Source: Candidatus Omnitrophota bacterium
GTDB lineage: Bacteria > Omnitrophota > Gorgyraeia > Pluralincolimonadales > Pluralincolimonadaceae
Length of the DNA stretch: 7,528 bases
Assembly (NCBI GenBank): GCA_028715315.1
Contig: JAQUSA010000043.1
Coordinates: 1 to 7,528, forward strand
Direction of reading: 5' to 3'
Shown: positions 1 to 6,169 of the stretch, in pieces
Numbering within the stretch: position 1 is the first letter of the stretch
Layout of the letters: every line of letters begins with the position of its first letter
The notes under the pieces: model-generated
Told to the model about the DNA's origin: nothing
Database searches by the model: none
What the model saw: the letters and a program-made list of their open reading frames with translations, nothing else
Position numbers and translations under genes: made by a program

Positions 1-463
1 CCGTCTTCGCCTGCAATGCCGTGTTCTCCTGCGCCTCCAGGAAGGCGCATTGCGCCGACGTCAGGTTCTCCTTCGCGAGCTTGATCCGGTTGAGTGTCTT
101 GCCGAAATCCCAGATAAGCTGTTCGACGCCCGTCGATTCCGTCGCGGTGTTATATCTTTTCGCGAAACCGCTCATCGACGCCATCGCTTCGCTGCCCGGG
201 CCCAATGTTATCTTCGAGGTATCATAATGGGCATAACCGAGGTTTGTGGACGCCTGCGGAAGATATGCGGACTTCGCGGCGCCGATCATCGCCCTGTTGA
301 AATCGACGTTGCTGACCGCCTCTTTCAATTTCGGGTTATTGGCAAGCGATGCCTTGACGCAATCATCGACTGTGAGAACGGGAAGCTCCGCAGGGAATCC
401 TACCGCGCCGCCCATCAGGGCCAGGACCGTAAAGAATGCTATAATCTTGCCGATAAGATCCAT
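1..463 (-). CDS. TolC-family outer-membrane efflux protein, N-terminal part (3' end outside window)
   Basis: Partial gene: 154 codons are visible from ATG at 463 to the window edge with no stop. The product would be the outer-membrane channel of the pump encoded by the preceding genes. Residues 1 to about 25 (MDLIGKIIAFFTVLALMGGA onward) form a signal peptide with a lysine and a hydrophobic core, probably cleaved near Pro24-Ala25. Residues 30-46 (LTVDDCVKASLANNPKL) match the opening of the OEP/TolC repeat, where 'LT-x-(E/D)-(E/D)-hydrophobic ... A...NP-x-L' is typical. A later QLIWDFGKT stretch resembles the TolC-family 'Q.l.dfG' strand-helix junction. The permease stop overlaps this ATG by one base (TGATG), and an AGAGGA ribosome site lies 7 nt upstream of the ATG, indicating coupled translation. 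TolC-family identity is confident. The exported substrate and total length cannot be read here. Confidence 0.88.
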   Translation of the reverse strand, partial: MDLIGKIIAFFTVLALMGGAVGFPAELPVLTVDDCVKASLANNPKLKEAVSNVDFNRAMIGAAKSAYLPQASTNLGYAHYDTSKITLGPGSEAMASMSGFAKRYNTATESTGVEQLIWDFGKTLNRIKLAKENLTSAQCAFLEAQENTALQAKT

Positions 464-1575
464 CACATCGTCCTCTTGAACGTCAACGTCGCCAAAAATA
501 ACATGAATGCGGTAAAGCACGCGAGGAACATCAGGTCTCCGCGCACCGCGACAAAACCGGAACCCTTAAGTATCAGTTCCTTGAAAGCATGGACCGCGTA
601 GGCCTCCGGATTTACCGTCGCGAAAGTCCTGAGCCAGCCCGGGAGGCTCTCTATGGGGTATACCGCTCCGCTGGGGAAATAGAATATAACGTTCAGGAAA
701 CCCACCAGCACGCCGACTATCCTCGGATGGTCCGCCCTTCCGAGGACCGTGAATATCATGCTCAAAAGCCCGAGCGCGGTAAGGATCATCGTCGCCAGCA
801 ACAGGATGAAAGTGTTCGCGCCTCCCGCGAGCTTTATGCCGGTTATCAGCAGGCCGCCCACCATGACTATTATCGACATTATCGTCGTAATGAGCACTCC
901 GCTCATTATAGTGCCGGCAACGATGTCAAAACGCGTAAGCGGCGTCGACAGGTAGCTCTCGTGTATGCCGAGGAACTTATCCATGACAAGGCTGAACGCG
1001 CCGGTAAATGTAGTGCCCATGAATATCGCCATGACGATAATGCCCGGGACAAGCGAGGCGTCGTAATCTATCTTCTTATAAAGCTCTAGGGCGCGCAGCT
1101 GCGGCCGCGACCTGTCGGGGCGGACCGCCGTATATTCCGTTTTGAGATAAGCCGTCGCCCTGGATACGGCGCCTGAGATGCTGTTCGCGGATATCGAATC
1201 GGTGTTATCCAACAACAACCCGACCTGCGGTTCCACGTTCTTGACCACGTCCCTGCTGAAATCGGGCGGTATTATTATTACCGCTTTATAGAACCCGTCC
1301 CTTACCATATCGACGGCCTTCTTCTGGTCGTTCTCCCTCGTTATTTCGAGGGTGCGGGGGCCATCCTCGAGCGCCTGCATCAGTTCAACGACGCGCCTCG
1401 CGTAAGGGCCCTTATCCTGGTCGACGAGCAGGACCGGCAGGTGCTTCAGTTCGCCCTGGAACGAGTTGCCCATTATTATAAGATACATCAGCGGCATGAA
1501 TATGCTCGCTATTATGACGAACGGGTTCCGTATGAACCTCTTTAAGTCCCTCTCCGTTACCGCAAGCGCCCTCAT
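463..1575 (-). CDS. ABC-2 type exporter permease (YbhS/YbhR/YhhJ-like)
   Basis: Inner-membrane subunit of an ABC exporter, 370 residues, the usual length for this class. The layout is a cytoplasmic amphipathic start (RDLKRFIRNP), TM1 at about 19-36, a large periplasmic domain at about 40-172, then TM segments at about 175-196, 217-246, 255-278, 286-306 and 347-366. The N-terminal TM followed by a long periplasmic domain is the hallmark of permeases that work with HlyD-type adaptors. The C-terminal ABC-2 signature is visible at about 296-335 (FPSGAVYPIESLPGWL, then NPEAYAVHAFKEL). Its ATG overlaps the ATPase stop by 4 nt (ATGA), with an AGGA-type site 5 nt upstream of the ATG. E. coli YbhFSR uses two permease genes, whereas only this one is seen here, so a homodimer is the simplest model. 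The substrate is unknown; family assignment is firm. Confidence 0.94.
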   Translation of the reverse strand: MRALAVTERDLKRFIRNPFVIIASIFMPLMYLIIMGNSFQGELKHLPVLLVDQDKGPYARRVVELMQALEDGPRTLEITRENDQKKAVDMVRDGFYKAVIIIPPDFSRDVVKNVEPQVGLLLDNTDSISANSISGAVSRATAYLKTEYTAVRPDRSRPQLRALELYKKIDYDASLVPGIIVMAIFMGTTFTGAFSLVMDKFLGIHESYLSTPLTRFDIVAGTIMSGVLITTIMSIIVMVGGLLITGIKLAGGANTFILLLATMILTALGLLSMIFTVLGRADHPRIVGVLVGFLNVIFYFPSGAVYPIESLPGWLRTFATVNPEAYAVHAFKELILKGSGFVAVRGDLMFLACFTAFMLFLATLTFKRTM

Positions 1576-2585
1576 AATATCCTGCCTCCCGGCATCTGCC
1601 TTGGGGCTCCGGCGCCTATGAGGAAGCTGACCTTCTGCGCTTCCGTCTCCCGTATCGTCTTGCCCGTGTAATGTATGAAGACGTCCTCGAGCGTCTGTTC
1701 GTGTATGGCGAGGTATTGCGTCGTGACGCCCATCTTCTTGAACTCCTCAAAGAGCGCCGGCATGGATCTTGCCGCGTCCTCGACGTATATCCGGAAGCTC
1801 TCGTCCTTCTCGGTAATGCTCTTGATGAAGCTTATCGCTTTCAGTTTTTCCATGGCTTCCGGCCCGGCATTGCCCAATGTGACCTCGATGATGTCGAAGC
1901 CGCCGATGCTCCTCTTCAGGGCAGACGGCGAATCGAGCGCGACGATCTTGCCGTAATCGACTATCCCGATCCTGTCGCAGAGGACATCGGCCTCGTCCAT
2001 GTAATGGGTCGTGATGAAAATCGTCAGCTTCGTCTCCTCGCGTATCTTCTGGAGAAGCTCCCAAATTACGCGCCGCGACTGCGGGTCGAGGCCTATAGTC
2101 GGCTCATCCAGGAACAGGATATACGGCTTATGTATGAGCCCGCGAGCTATCTCGAGCCGGCGCCTCATGCCGCCGGAATATGTCGCGACAAGGTCCTTCG
2201 CCCTGTCTTTCAGGTCGACCTTGTCGAGCAGGTAATCTATGCTCTTCTTGCGCTCCTGTTTCGGCATATCGAAATATTTCCCGTAGATATTCAGGTTCTC
2301 ATAGGCCGTCAGGTCGAGGTCGCTCGTTAGCGCCTGCGAGACGACGCCGATCTCGCGCCTGACGAGCGACGGGTGCTTGACGACATCCGTACCCCTTATA
2401 TTCGCATGGCCCGAAGTAGGCTTCATCAGGCATGTAAGTATCCTTATAAGCGTGGTCTTACCCGCGCCGTTGGGGCCGAGGAAGCCGAAAATCTCGCCTT
2501 CGTTGACGGAGAAACTGACGTCATCTACCGCCCTGACGGACGGGAACTGTTTTACTATATTTTTTACTTCTGCCGCGTATGCCAT
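1572..2585 (-). CDS. ABC transporter ATP-binding subunit (DrrA/YbhF-like exporter ATPase)
   Basis: Cytoplasmic ATPase energising the ABC-2 permease, 337 residues. All nucleotide-binding motifs are intact: Walker A GPNGAGKTT at 37-45, Q-loop Gln84, signature YSGGM at 136-140, Walker B ILFLDEP at 156-162 with catalytic Glu161, D-loop GLD at 165-167 and H-loop His194. Residues from about 225 to 310 form the C-terminal extension common in DrrA-type exporter ATPases (DUF4162-like), ending in the family's LEDVF motif followed by HYTGKTIRE. A further tail of about 24 residues follows that motif, and its last codons also carry the ribosome site of the permease gene. This is a single NBD; E. coli YbhF has two fused. 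The start ATG lies 3 nt after the adaptor gene's stop, with only a weak ribosome site, consistent with coupling. No in-frame alternative start fits the domain boundary better. Confidence 0.95.
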   Translation of the reverse strand: MAYAAEVKNIVKQFPSVRAVDDVSFSVNEGEIFGFLGPNGAGKTTLIRILTCLMKPTSGHANIRGTDVVKHPSLVRREIGVVSQALTSDLDLTAYENLNIYGKYFDMPKQERKKSIDYLLDKVDLKDRAKDLVATYSGGMRRRLEIARGLIHKPYILFLDEPTIGLDPQSRRVIWELLQKIREETKLTIFITTHYMDEADVLCDRIGIVDYGKIVALDSPSALKRSIGGFDIIEVTLGNAGPEAMEKLKAISFIKSITEKDESFRIYVEDAARSMPALFEEFKKMGVTTQYLAIHEQTLEDVFIHYTGKTIRETEAQKVSFLIGAGAPRQMPGGRIL

Positions 2586-2588
2586 ATC

Positions 2589-3524
2589 TTACCGAGTGTC
2601 CCCAAGTGACACGTCCCCGAAAGTTGCTGTGGCTGTCATGCCCTGCTTCAGCAATCCCTTCGGCTCGTCGATCCTGACCTTGACCCTGAACGTCTTTATA
2701 TCCTGGCGCCCGCGCTTCACGTCACGCTGGGTCGCGAATTCGCCCTCGCTGTTTATCTCCGTGACCCTGCCGGTAAATACCTTCTCGGCAAGCGAGTCAG
2801 CCCTTATCTTCACGATATCGCCGAGCTTTACATGGGATACTGCCGTCTCTTCCATGTCTACGCGCAGCCAGATATATTCCAGGTCCACTATGGTCAGGAC
2901 GGTGGAGCCGGCCGGCACGAACTCCCCGGGCTCGTAAGCCCTTAATGTAACGGCTCCCGATATCGTGGATTTAATGACCGTATCGTCAAGGTTGACCTTC
3001 GCGACCCGCAGCGCCGCCTCCGACTGCTTGACGCCGGCCTCGGCATAGGACTTCTGCGCCTCCGCCTTGTTCAGGTCTGCAACGGCAGTATCGTATGCGG
3101 TCTGCGCCTTATCGACATCGTTTTGCGCGACCAATTTTTTCTCCAATAGCCTGGCATTCCTCTCCAGGTCGCGTTTAGTGTCGACGATCCTGACTTTGGC
3201 TTTCTCGATATCCGCGGCCGCGTTCAAGAGGCTCGCTTTCGCGACATCAAGGTTCGCCTGCGCCTGCTCATATTCGGCGGTCTTTTTCTCGGGGTCAAGG
3301 AGTATGGCCGTCTCACCGTCCTTTACATAATCGCCTTCCCGGAACCTGATCTCCTTGATGCGCTCGGTTATCTTCGGGCTCAGGTTGACCTCCGTACCCT
3401 CGATTATACCGGTAGTCTGGAACATGCCCTTGGCAAGTTTTCTCGGCAGCAGGAAGGCTATGACACCCGCGGCCAGCGCCGCAATTGCAAGGATCGCTAT
3501 CGACCTTATTATTTTCGTTTTCAT
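2589..3524 (-). CDS. HlyD-family membrane fusion (periplasmic adaptor) protein, YbhG-like
   Basis: Periplasmic adaptor linking the inner-membrane ABC exporter to the TolC channel, 311 residues. Residues 1-5 are cationic, and residues 6-26 form an uncleaved signal anchor or TM helix. Residues about 38-78 are the first half of the barrel-sandwich (lipoyl-like) domain (GTEVNLSPKI...IKFREGDYVKDGE-type pattern). Residues about 80-182 are a long Ala/Lys/Glu/Asp-rich helical hairpin (coiled coil) that would dock onto TolC. Residues 186-215 (IKSTISGAVTLRAYEPGEFV) return to the lipoyl domain with the typical 'I.SPI.G.V....EPG..V' pattern. A beta-barrel part runs to about 304, including an EFATQRDVKRGRQDIKTFRV segment and KGLLKQGMTAT, both reminiscent of YbhG/YhiI adaptors. 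The start overlaps the tetR stop by 4 nt (ATGA), and GGAGG lies 9 nt upstream of the ATG. Family call is firm, substrate unknown. Confidence 0.95.
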   Translation of the reverse strand: MKTKIIRSIAILAIAALAAGVIAFLLPRKLAKGMFQTTGIIEGTEVNLSPKITERIKEIRFREGDYVKDGETAILLDPEKKTAEYEQAQANLDVAKASLLNAAADIEKAKVRIVDTKRDLERNARLLEKKLVAQNDVDKAQTAYDTAVADLNKAEAQKSYAEAGVKQSEAALRVAKVNLDDTVIKSTISGAVTLRAYEPGEFVPAGSTVLTIVDLEYIWLRVDMEETAVSHVKLGDIVKIRADSLAEKVFTGRVTEINSEGEFATQRDVKRGRQDIKTFRVKVRIDEPKGLLKQGMTATATFGDVSLGDTR

Positions 3525-4111
3525 TTCAGGATACCTCCGAAGAACAACTTTTTAATATTCTCTTTCGCTTCCTTCGCCGTGAACGGGACTTCCTCCAATA
3601 ATATAGCGATAAGCGTGATCTGCATCATGCCTATCAGGTTCAGCGCGGTTATCTTAGGGTCGACAGGCTTGAAGGCGCCTTTATCGATGCCTTCCTTTAT
3701 TATTTCCTGAATTATCCGGGCGTAAGGCAGGATGCCGTTCTTGAGCGCTTCCTTGAATATCATAGGCGCGCCGCCGGACCTGTTGAACAGTATCCTGAAC
3801 AGCCCGCCTCCTCGGGTCACCATCTCTATGTGGAGGTCGATAAGCCTTTCGAGCCTCTTATCGGGAGAAGGGATATGCGATATGCCGTCGACCACATACG
3901 CCCTGAGCTCGGAAGACTTCTCCCTGACCATGTTCGCGCATAATTCGTCCTTGCTCCTGAAATAATGGTATATTATGCCTTCGGAGACGCCCGCCTGGCG
4001 GGATATCTCCTGTGTTGTCGCGCGGTCAAAACCTTCTTTTGCGGCGACAACCATAACGGCGTCTATTATCTTACGCCTGGTATCTGTCTGTTGCACTGCT
4101 GCTTGCGCCAT
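3521..4111 (-). CDS. TetR/AcrR-family transcriptional repressor of the efflux operon
   Basis: DNA-binding repressor, 196 residues from the chosen ATG at 4111. The N-terminal TetR_N domain spans about residues 12-60. Its helix-turn-helix is TTQEISRQAGVSEGIIYHYF (about 32-51), followed by the conserved RSKDEL. The remainder (about 65-190) is a helical ligand-binding and dimerisation domain with a hydrophobic C-terminal helix (LNLIGMMQITLIAILLEE). An in-frame GTG at 4138 would add nine residues, but it lies inside the palindromic operator. The ATG at 4111 has AGGAG 5 nt upstream and begins just before the TetR homology. It is the first gene after the promoter and operator, and its stop overlaps the adaptor start by 4 nt. 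It therefore most likely represses its own operon and is released by a pump substrate. The inducer is not deducible. The placement resembles E. coli CecR (YbiH), which controls ybhGFSR. Confidence 0.94.
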   Translation of the reverse strand: MAQAAVQQTDTRRKIIDAVMVVAAKEGFDRATTQEISRQAGVSEGIIYHYFRSKDELCANMVREKSSELRAYVVDGISHIPSPDKRLERLIDLHIEMVTRGGGLFRILFNRSGGAPMIFKEALKNGILPYARIIQEIIKEGIDKGAFKPVDPKITALNLIGMMQITLIAILLEEVPFTAKEAKENIKKLFFGGILK

Positions 4112-4116
4112 CGGCT

Positions 4117-4121
4117 CTCCT
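4117..4121 (-). promoter_or_regulatory. Ribosome binding site fixing the tetR start
   Basis: AGGAG on the minus strand lies 5 nt before the ATG at 4111. It selects that ATG over the in-frame GTG at 4138, which has no comparable site. Its 5' end touches the operator palindrome, so repressor binding and the start of translation are packed together. Confidence 0.8.
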
Positions 4122-4144
4122 ATTGAGTGAGCACTCACTCAATA
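4121..4144 (-). promoter_or_regulatory. Palindromic TetR-type operator
   Basis: Two perfect 11-bp inverted arms, TATTGAGTGAG and CTCACTCAATA (plus strand), flank a 2-bp centre (CA). Each arm contains a tandem 4-bp unit (GAGTGAG / CTCACTC), so the half-site is internally repeated. The palindrome starts about 5 nt downstream of the -10 box and covers the predicted transcription start. It sits directly upstream of a TetR-family gene, the expected position of an autoregulatory operator. The symmetry is directly visible; binding by the adjacent regulator is inferred. Confidence 0.9.
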
Positions 4145-4148
4145 ATGA

Positions 4149-4176
4149 ATTATACCCCTATCCCGCTGTATGTCAA
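4149..4176 (-). promoter_or_regulatory. Consensus sigma70-type promoter of the tetR-efflux operon
   Basis: On the minus strand a perfect -35 box TTGACA (4176-4171) is followed by a 16-bp spacer and a perfect -10 box TATAAT (4154-4149). The predicted start is near 4142, inside the palindromic operator. A T/A-rich stretch (TTTTTAATTT) just upstream of the -35 could act as an UP element; it overlaps the last codons of the preceding flavoprotein gene. Such a strong promoter placed over an operator suits a tightly repressed, strongly inducible operon. Confidence 0.9.
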
Positions 4177-4184
4177 GGTGGAAA

Positions 4185-4757
4185 TTAAAAACTGAGGTTA
4201 CCTATCTCCTGCAGCATCTTTTCGCGGGTATCGTTCGAAACTGTCGGCACGGAATGGAAGAATTTATGCAGTATTACCTCTATACCGCATAACCCGAAAG
4301 TGCCTGTATCCGTCGTCTTTCCGATGGCATCCTTTATACCGTTCTTATTATAATCCTCCTCCGCCCCGCCCGTCGTGTTGAGGATTATTGCCTTCTTGCC
4401 GTTCAACAACCCCCTGAGGCCCTTCTCGTCGGCGGTATAGGCGAAACCGAACGAGAGCACCCTGTCGATATAACCTTTCAGTATGGCCGGCTGCCCAAAC
4501 CACCAGACCGGATGGATGAATATAAGCGTGTCGGCATTCTTTATGAAGTCCTGCTCCCGTTTGATATCCTCGGGGGGCTTGCCCTGTTTGAACCCGGCAA
4601 AGTCGCTGCCTTTCAATACCGGGTCGAACCCGAGCTCATAGAGGTCCCGCACGTCATATTGCCTGCCTTCCCTTTCCAGTTTAGCTTCGACCTTCTCCCT
4701 TATCGCGTGGTTGAAACTCTTGGGATTGGGGTGCGCGTAGATTATCAGGTATCTCAT
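4185..4757 (-). CDS. Flavodoxin-fold NAD(P)H:quinone oxidoreductase-like protein (Flavodoxin_2 family)
   Basis: Probable cytoplasmic FMN/FAD-dependent NAD(P)H dehydrogenase of the NQO1/MdaB/KefF group, 190 residues, a normal length for the family. The N-terminus MRYLIIYAHPNPKSFNHAI is the first beta-strand and flavin-phosphate loop of Flavodoxin_2 proteins. Residues 79-100 (IFIHPVWWFGQPAILKGYID then RV) are the strongly conserved segment lining the isoalloxazine ring. NTTGG at 127-131 is the next flavin-contacting loop. Members typically reduce quinones or other electrophiles by two electrons. The start overlaps the GH16 stop by 4 nt (ATGA), with GAGGGG 5 nt upstream. It is the last gene before the regulated promoter, whose -35 box begins 8 nt after its stop codon. 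It could serve quinone detoxification or act as a KefF-like ancillary subunit. The exact substrate is open. Confidence 0.87.
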   Translation of the reverse strand: MRYLIIYAHPNPKSFNHAIREKVEAKLEREGRQYDVRDLYELGFDPVLKGSDFAGFKQGKPPEDIKREQDFIKNADTLIFIHPVWWFGQPAILKGYIDRVLSFGFAYTADEKGLRGLLNGKKAIILNTTGGAEEDYNKNGIKDAIGKTTDTGTFGLCGIEVILHKFFHSVPTVSNDTREKMLQEIGNLSF

Positions 4758-6169
4758 TGCCGCCCCTCAGGGAGCTCCTTTCCGAATATCTCGAACTCAT
4801 AAAGCGAATATCCGTACTTAGTCTTACGATCGGTCCCGTACATGCGGACGAACCTGCCGACCGTGTTCAATCCCATTATCTCTTCCGTCCCTCCCTCGGC
4901 CCTATCGGTCGAATAGAAGGTATTCCATTCCCTGGCATCATCGGATACCTGCAGTTTGAATGCCTTTGCGGCCGCGGCCTCCCATTCGAGCCTCACGGCT
5001 TCGATGACGCAGGGCTTACCCAGGTCTATATATACCCACTGCGGATCGAAGAACTCGGACGACCACCTGCTGTTCATGTCGCCGTCGGTCACGTACTTCG
5101 CGGGCATCGCCTCGCTCTCGCAGGTGGAAGCGCCGGCATCTTTTCCCCGGGAAATGAGCTTTGGCGCGCCCGGGTCAACGGCAAAAACGGCGGATATTCT
5201 CTTGTGCTTGTTCATCTGGACCCTGGCGGGATTATCCGACCCGAGCGACGGGTCTCCCGTCCATCCGGCGAACTTATAACCGATCTTCGGCATGGCGGTA
5301 AGCTTGACCTTCTCGCCCTTGTTGTATCTCGGCAGGCGCGGATCGACGGTTATCCTGCCGTTCTCCGCGGATGTCATCAGAAAAAATGTCCCCGGTATCT
5401 CTTTCGCATAAACCCTGACGTAATCTATCTCGTGGAACTGCGGGAACACCGTAGTCGCGTCAGGATTGCCGGGCATTATGCCGCCGACGGCCGTGTTGAG
5501 AATTATATAGAACGGCTCCTTCGGGACATTCCTTGCCCACGAGGACCTCTGGATCCCGTCTATGAACCAGCGCAGCTCGCCCTCGTCCCACTCGAGCGCG
5601 TATACGTGGAAATCCCGCGTGTAGTCCGGCCCGGCGAATATCTTTGTATCGTACCGGTTATGGGGATAGACGCCGTAATGATTGGTCATGTGTATGATGT
5701 TCGGCTTGCTGCCTACGAGCTCCATGATGTCTATCTCGGGGGGCCATCCTCCTTTTTCCGGCATCATCCAGTGCGCCGGCCACATGCCCTTAGTGCCGGG
5801 AAGCTTCGCGCGCACCTCGACCCTGCCGTACTGGAACGCGAACCTGCCCTTAGTCTCTACCAGGCCTGACGTATATGCGCGCCCGCCCATGGTCTCCTTA
5901 TCGCTCTTTAATACCAGCTTGCCGTTCTTGATATAGACGTTCTTCGGCGTATAGTACTGGAGCTCGTTGTTCTTGACCAGCGCGGCATCCTCGATATACC
6001 ATTTCTTCCTGTCGACGCTCTCGCCGGAAAACTCGTCGTTCCAGAGAAGGTACCATCCCTTCAATTCGGGTATCGGGGGCGCTTTTTTTTGCGCGCATTC
6101 CGGCCGCGCCGGAAGGCAAAGGCATGATACGATGGCGATACACAATGCTGCGGTGACTTTTTTCATCAT
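4754..6169 (-). CDS. Secreted GH16 beta-glycanase with InlB-like repeat and F5/8 type C (CBM32-like) domain
   Basis: Exported endo-beta-glycanase, 471 residues. An N-terminal signal peptide (MMKKVTAALCIAIVSC...) ends near 26; the IVSC at 13-16 is a possible lipobox, so a lipoprotein cannot be excluded. The GH16 domain spans about 38-256. It carries the catalytic signature EIDIME at 145-150 (nucleophile Glu145, Asp147, acid/base Glu150), the sugar-binding GMWPAHWMMPE upstream and the terminal HEIDYVRVY strand. Residues about 262-331 form a divergent InlB B-repeat-like module (KGEKVKLTAMPKIGYKFAGW). Residues about 338-464 are a discoidin (F5/8 type C) module (YVTDGDMNSRWSSE...WVYIDLG), probably carbohydrate-binding. 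Likely substrates are beta-1,3/1,4-glucans or galactans; the subfamily is not resolved. Its start overlaps the galT stop by 4 nt. GAGGGAG 8 nt upstream favours the first of two adjacent ATGs. An A8 tract follows the signal-peptide codons. Confidence 0.93.
   Translation of the reverse strand: MMKKVTAALCIAIVSCLCLPARPECAQKKAPPIPELKGWYLLWNDEFSGESVDRKKWYIEDAALVKNNELQYYTPKNVYIKNGKLVLKSDKETMGGRAYTSGLVETKGRFAFQYGRVEVRAKLPGTKGMWPAHWMMPEKGGWPPEIDIMELVGSKPNIIHMTNHYGVYPHNRYDTKIFAGPDYTRDFHVYALEWDEGELRWFIDGIQRSSWARNVPKEPFYIILNTAVGGIMPGNPDATTVFPQFHEIDYVRVYAKEIPGTFFLMTSAENGRITVDPRLPRYNKGEKVKLTAMPKIGYKFAGWTGDPSLGSDNPARVQMNKHKRISAVFAVDPGAPKLISRGKDAGASTCESEAMPAKYVTDGDMNSRWSSEFFDPQWVYIDLGKPCVIEAVRLEWEAAAAKAFKLQVSDDAREWNTFYSTDRAEGGTEEIMGLNTVGRFVRMYGTDRKTKYGYSLYEFEIFGKELPEGRQ
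6083..6090 (-). repeat. A8 homopolymer in the GH16 coding strand (possible slippery site)
   Basis: Eight consecutive A residues on the coding strand cover the end of codon Gln27, Lys28 and Lys29 (CAA AAA AAA), directly after the signal-peptide region. In the reading frame this reads A AAA AAA G, matching the X XXY YYZ form of -1 slippery heptamers. Whether slippage occurs is unknown. Confidence 0.6.
6098..6114 (-). repeat. Short GC-rich inverted repeat inside the GH16 signal-peptide region
   Basis: TTCCGGC and GCCGGAA form a 7-bp perfect stem around a 3-nt loop. It lies in codons of about residues 19-24 and ends 7 nt before the A8 tract in transcription order. It is not an intrinsic terminator, because no T run follows it on the coding strand. 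It may simply reflect codon choice. Confidence 0.4.

Noticed and set aside
50..601. Plus-strand open frame opposite the tolC-like gene and the end of the permease gene
   Set aside because: It spans the junction of two well-supported minus-strand genes, and its Arg/His-rich translation is typical of an antisense shadow.
1671..2330. 219-codon plus-strand open frame opposite the ATPase gene
   Set aside because: The minus strand carries every ABC ATPase motif here. The plus-strand translation has no recognisable domain.
2596..2612. GTGTC/GACAC inverted repeat near the adaptor-ATPase junction as a terminator or regulator
   Set aside because: The stem is only 5 bp with a 7-nt loop, lies within the last adaptor codons and has no T run. 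Ending transcription here would split the pump operon.
4112..4138. In-frame GTG at 4138 as the start of the TetR-family gene
   Set aside because: It lies inside the operator palindrome and close to the predicted transcription start, and has no ribosome site. The ATG at 4111 has AGGAG at 5 nt and matches the TetR N-terminus.
4155..4190. Intrinsic terminator between the flavoprotein gene and the tetR promoter
   Set aside because: I found no GC-rich stem followed by a T run on the minus strand. The T-rich stretch lies inside the final codons of the flavoprotein gene, without a preceding hairpin.
4757..5869. 370-codon plus-strand open frame opposite the GH16 gene
   Set aside because: It is antisense to a gene with clear catalytic motifs, its translation shows no recognisable domain, and it has no visible promoter. 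Such frames arise from codon bias on the coding strand.
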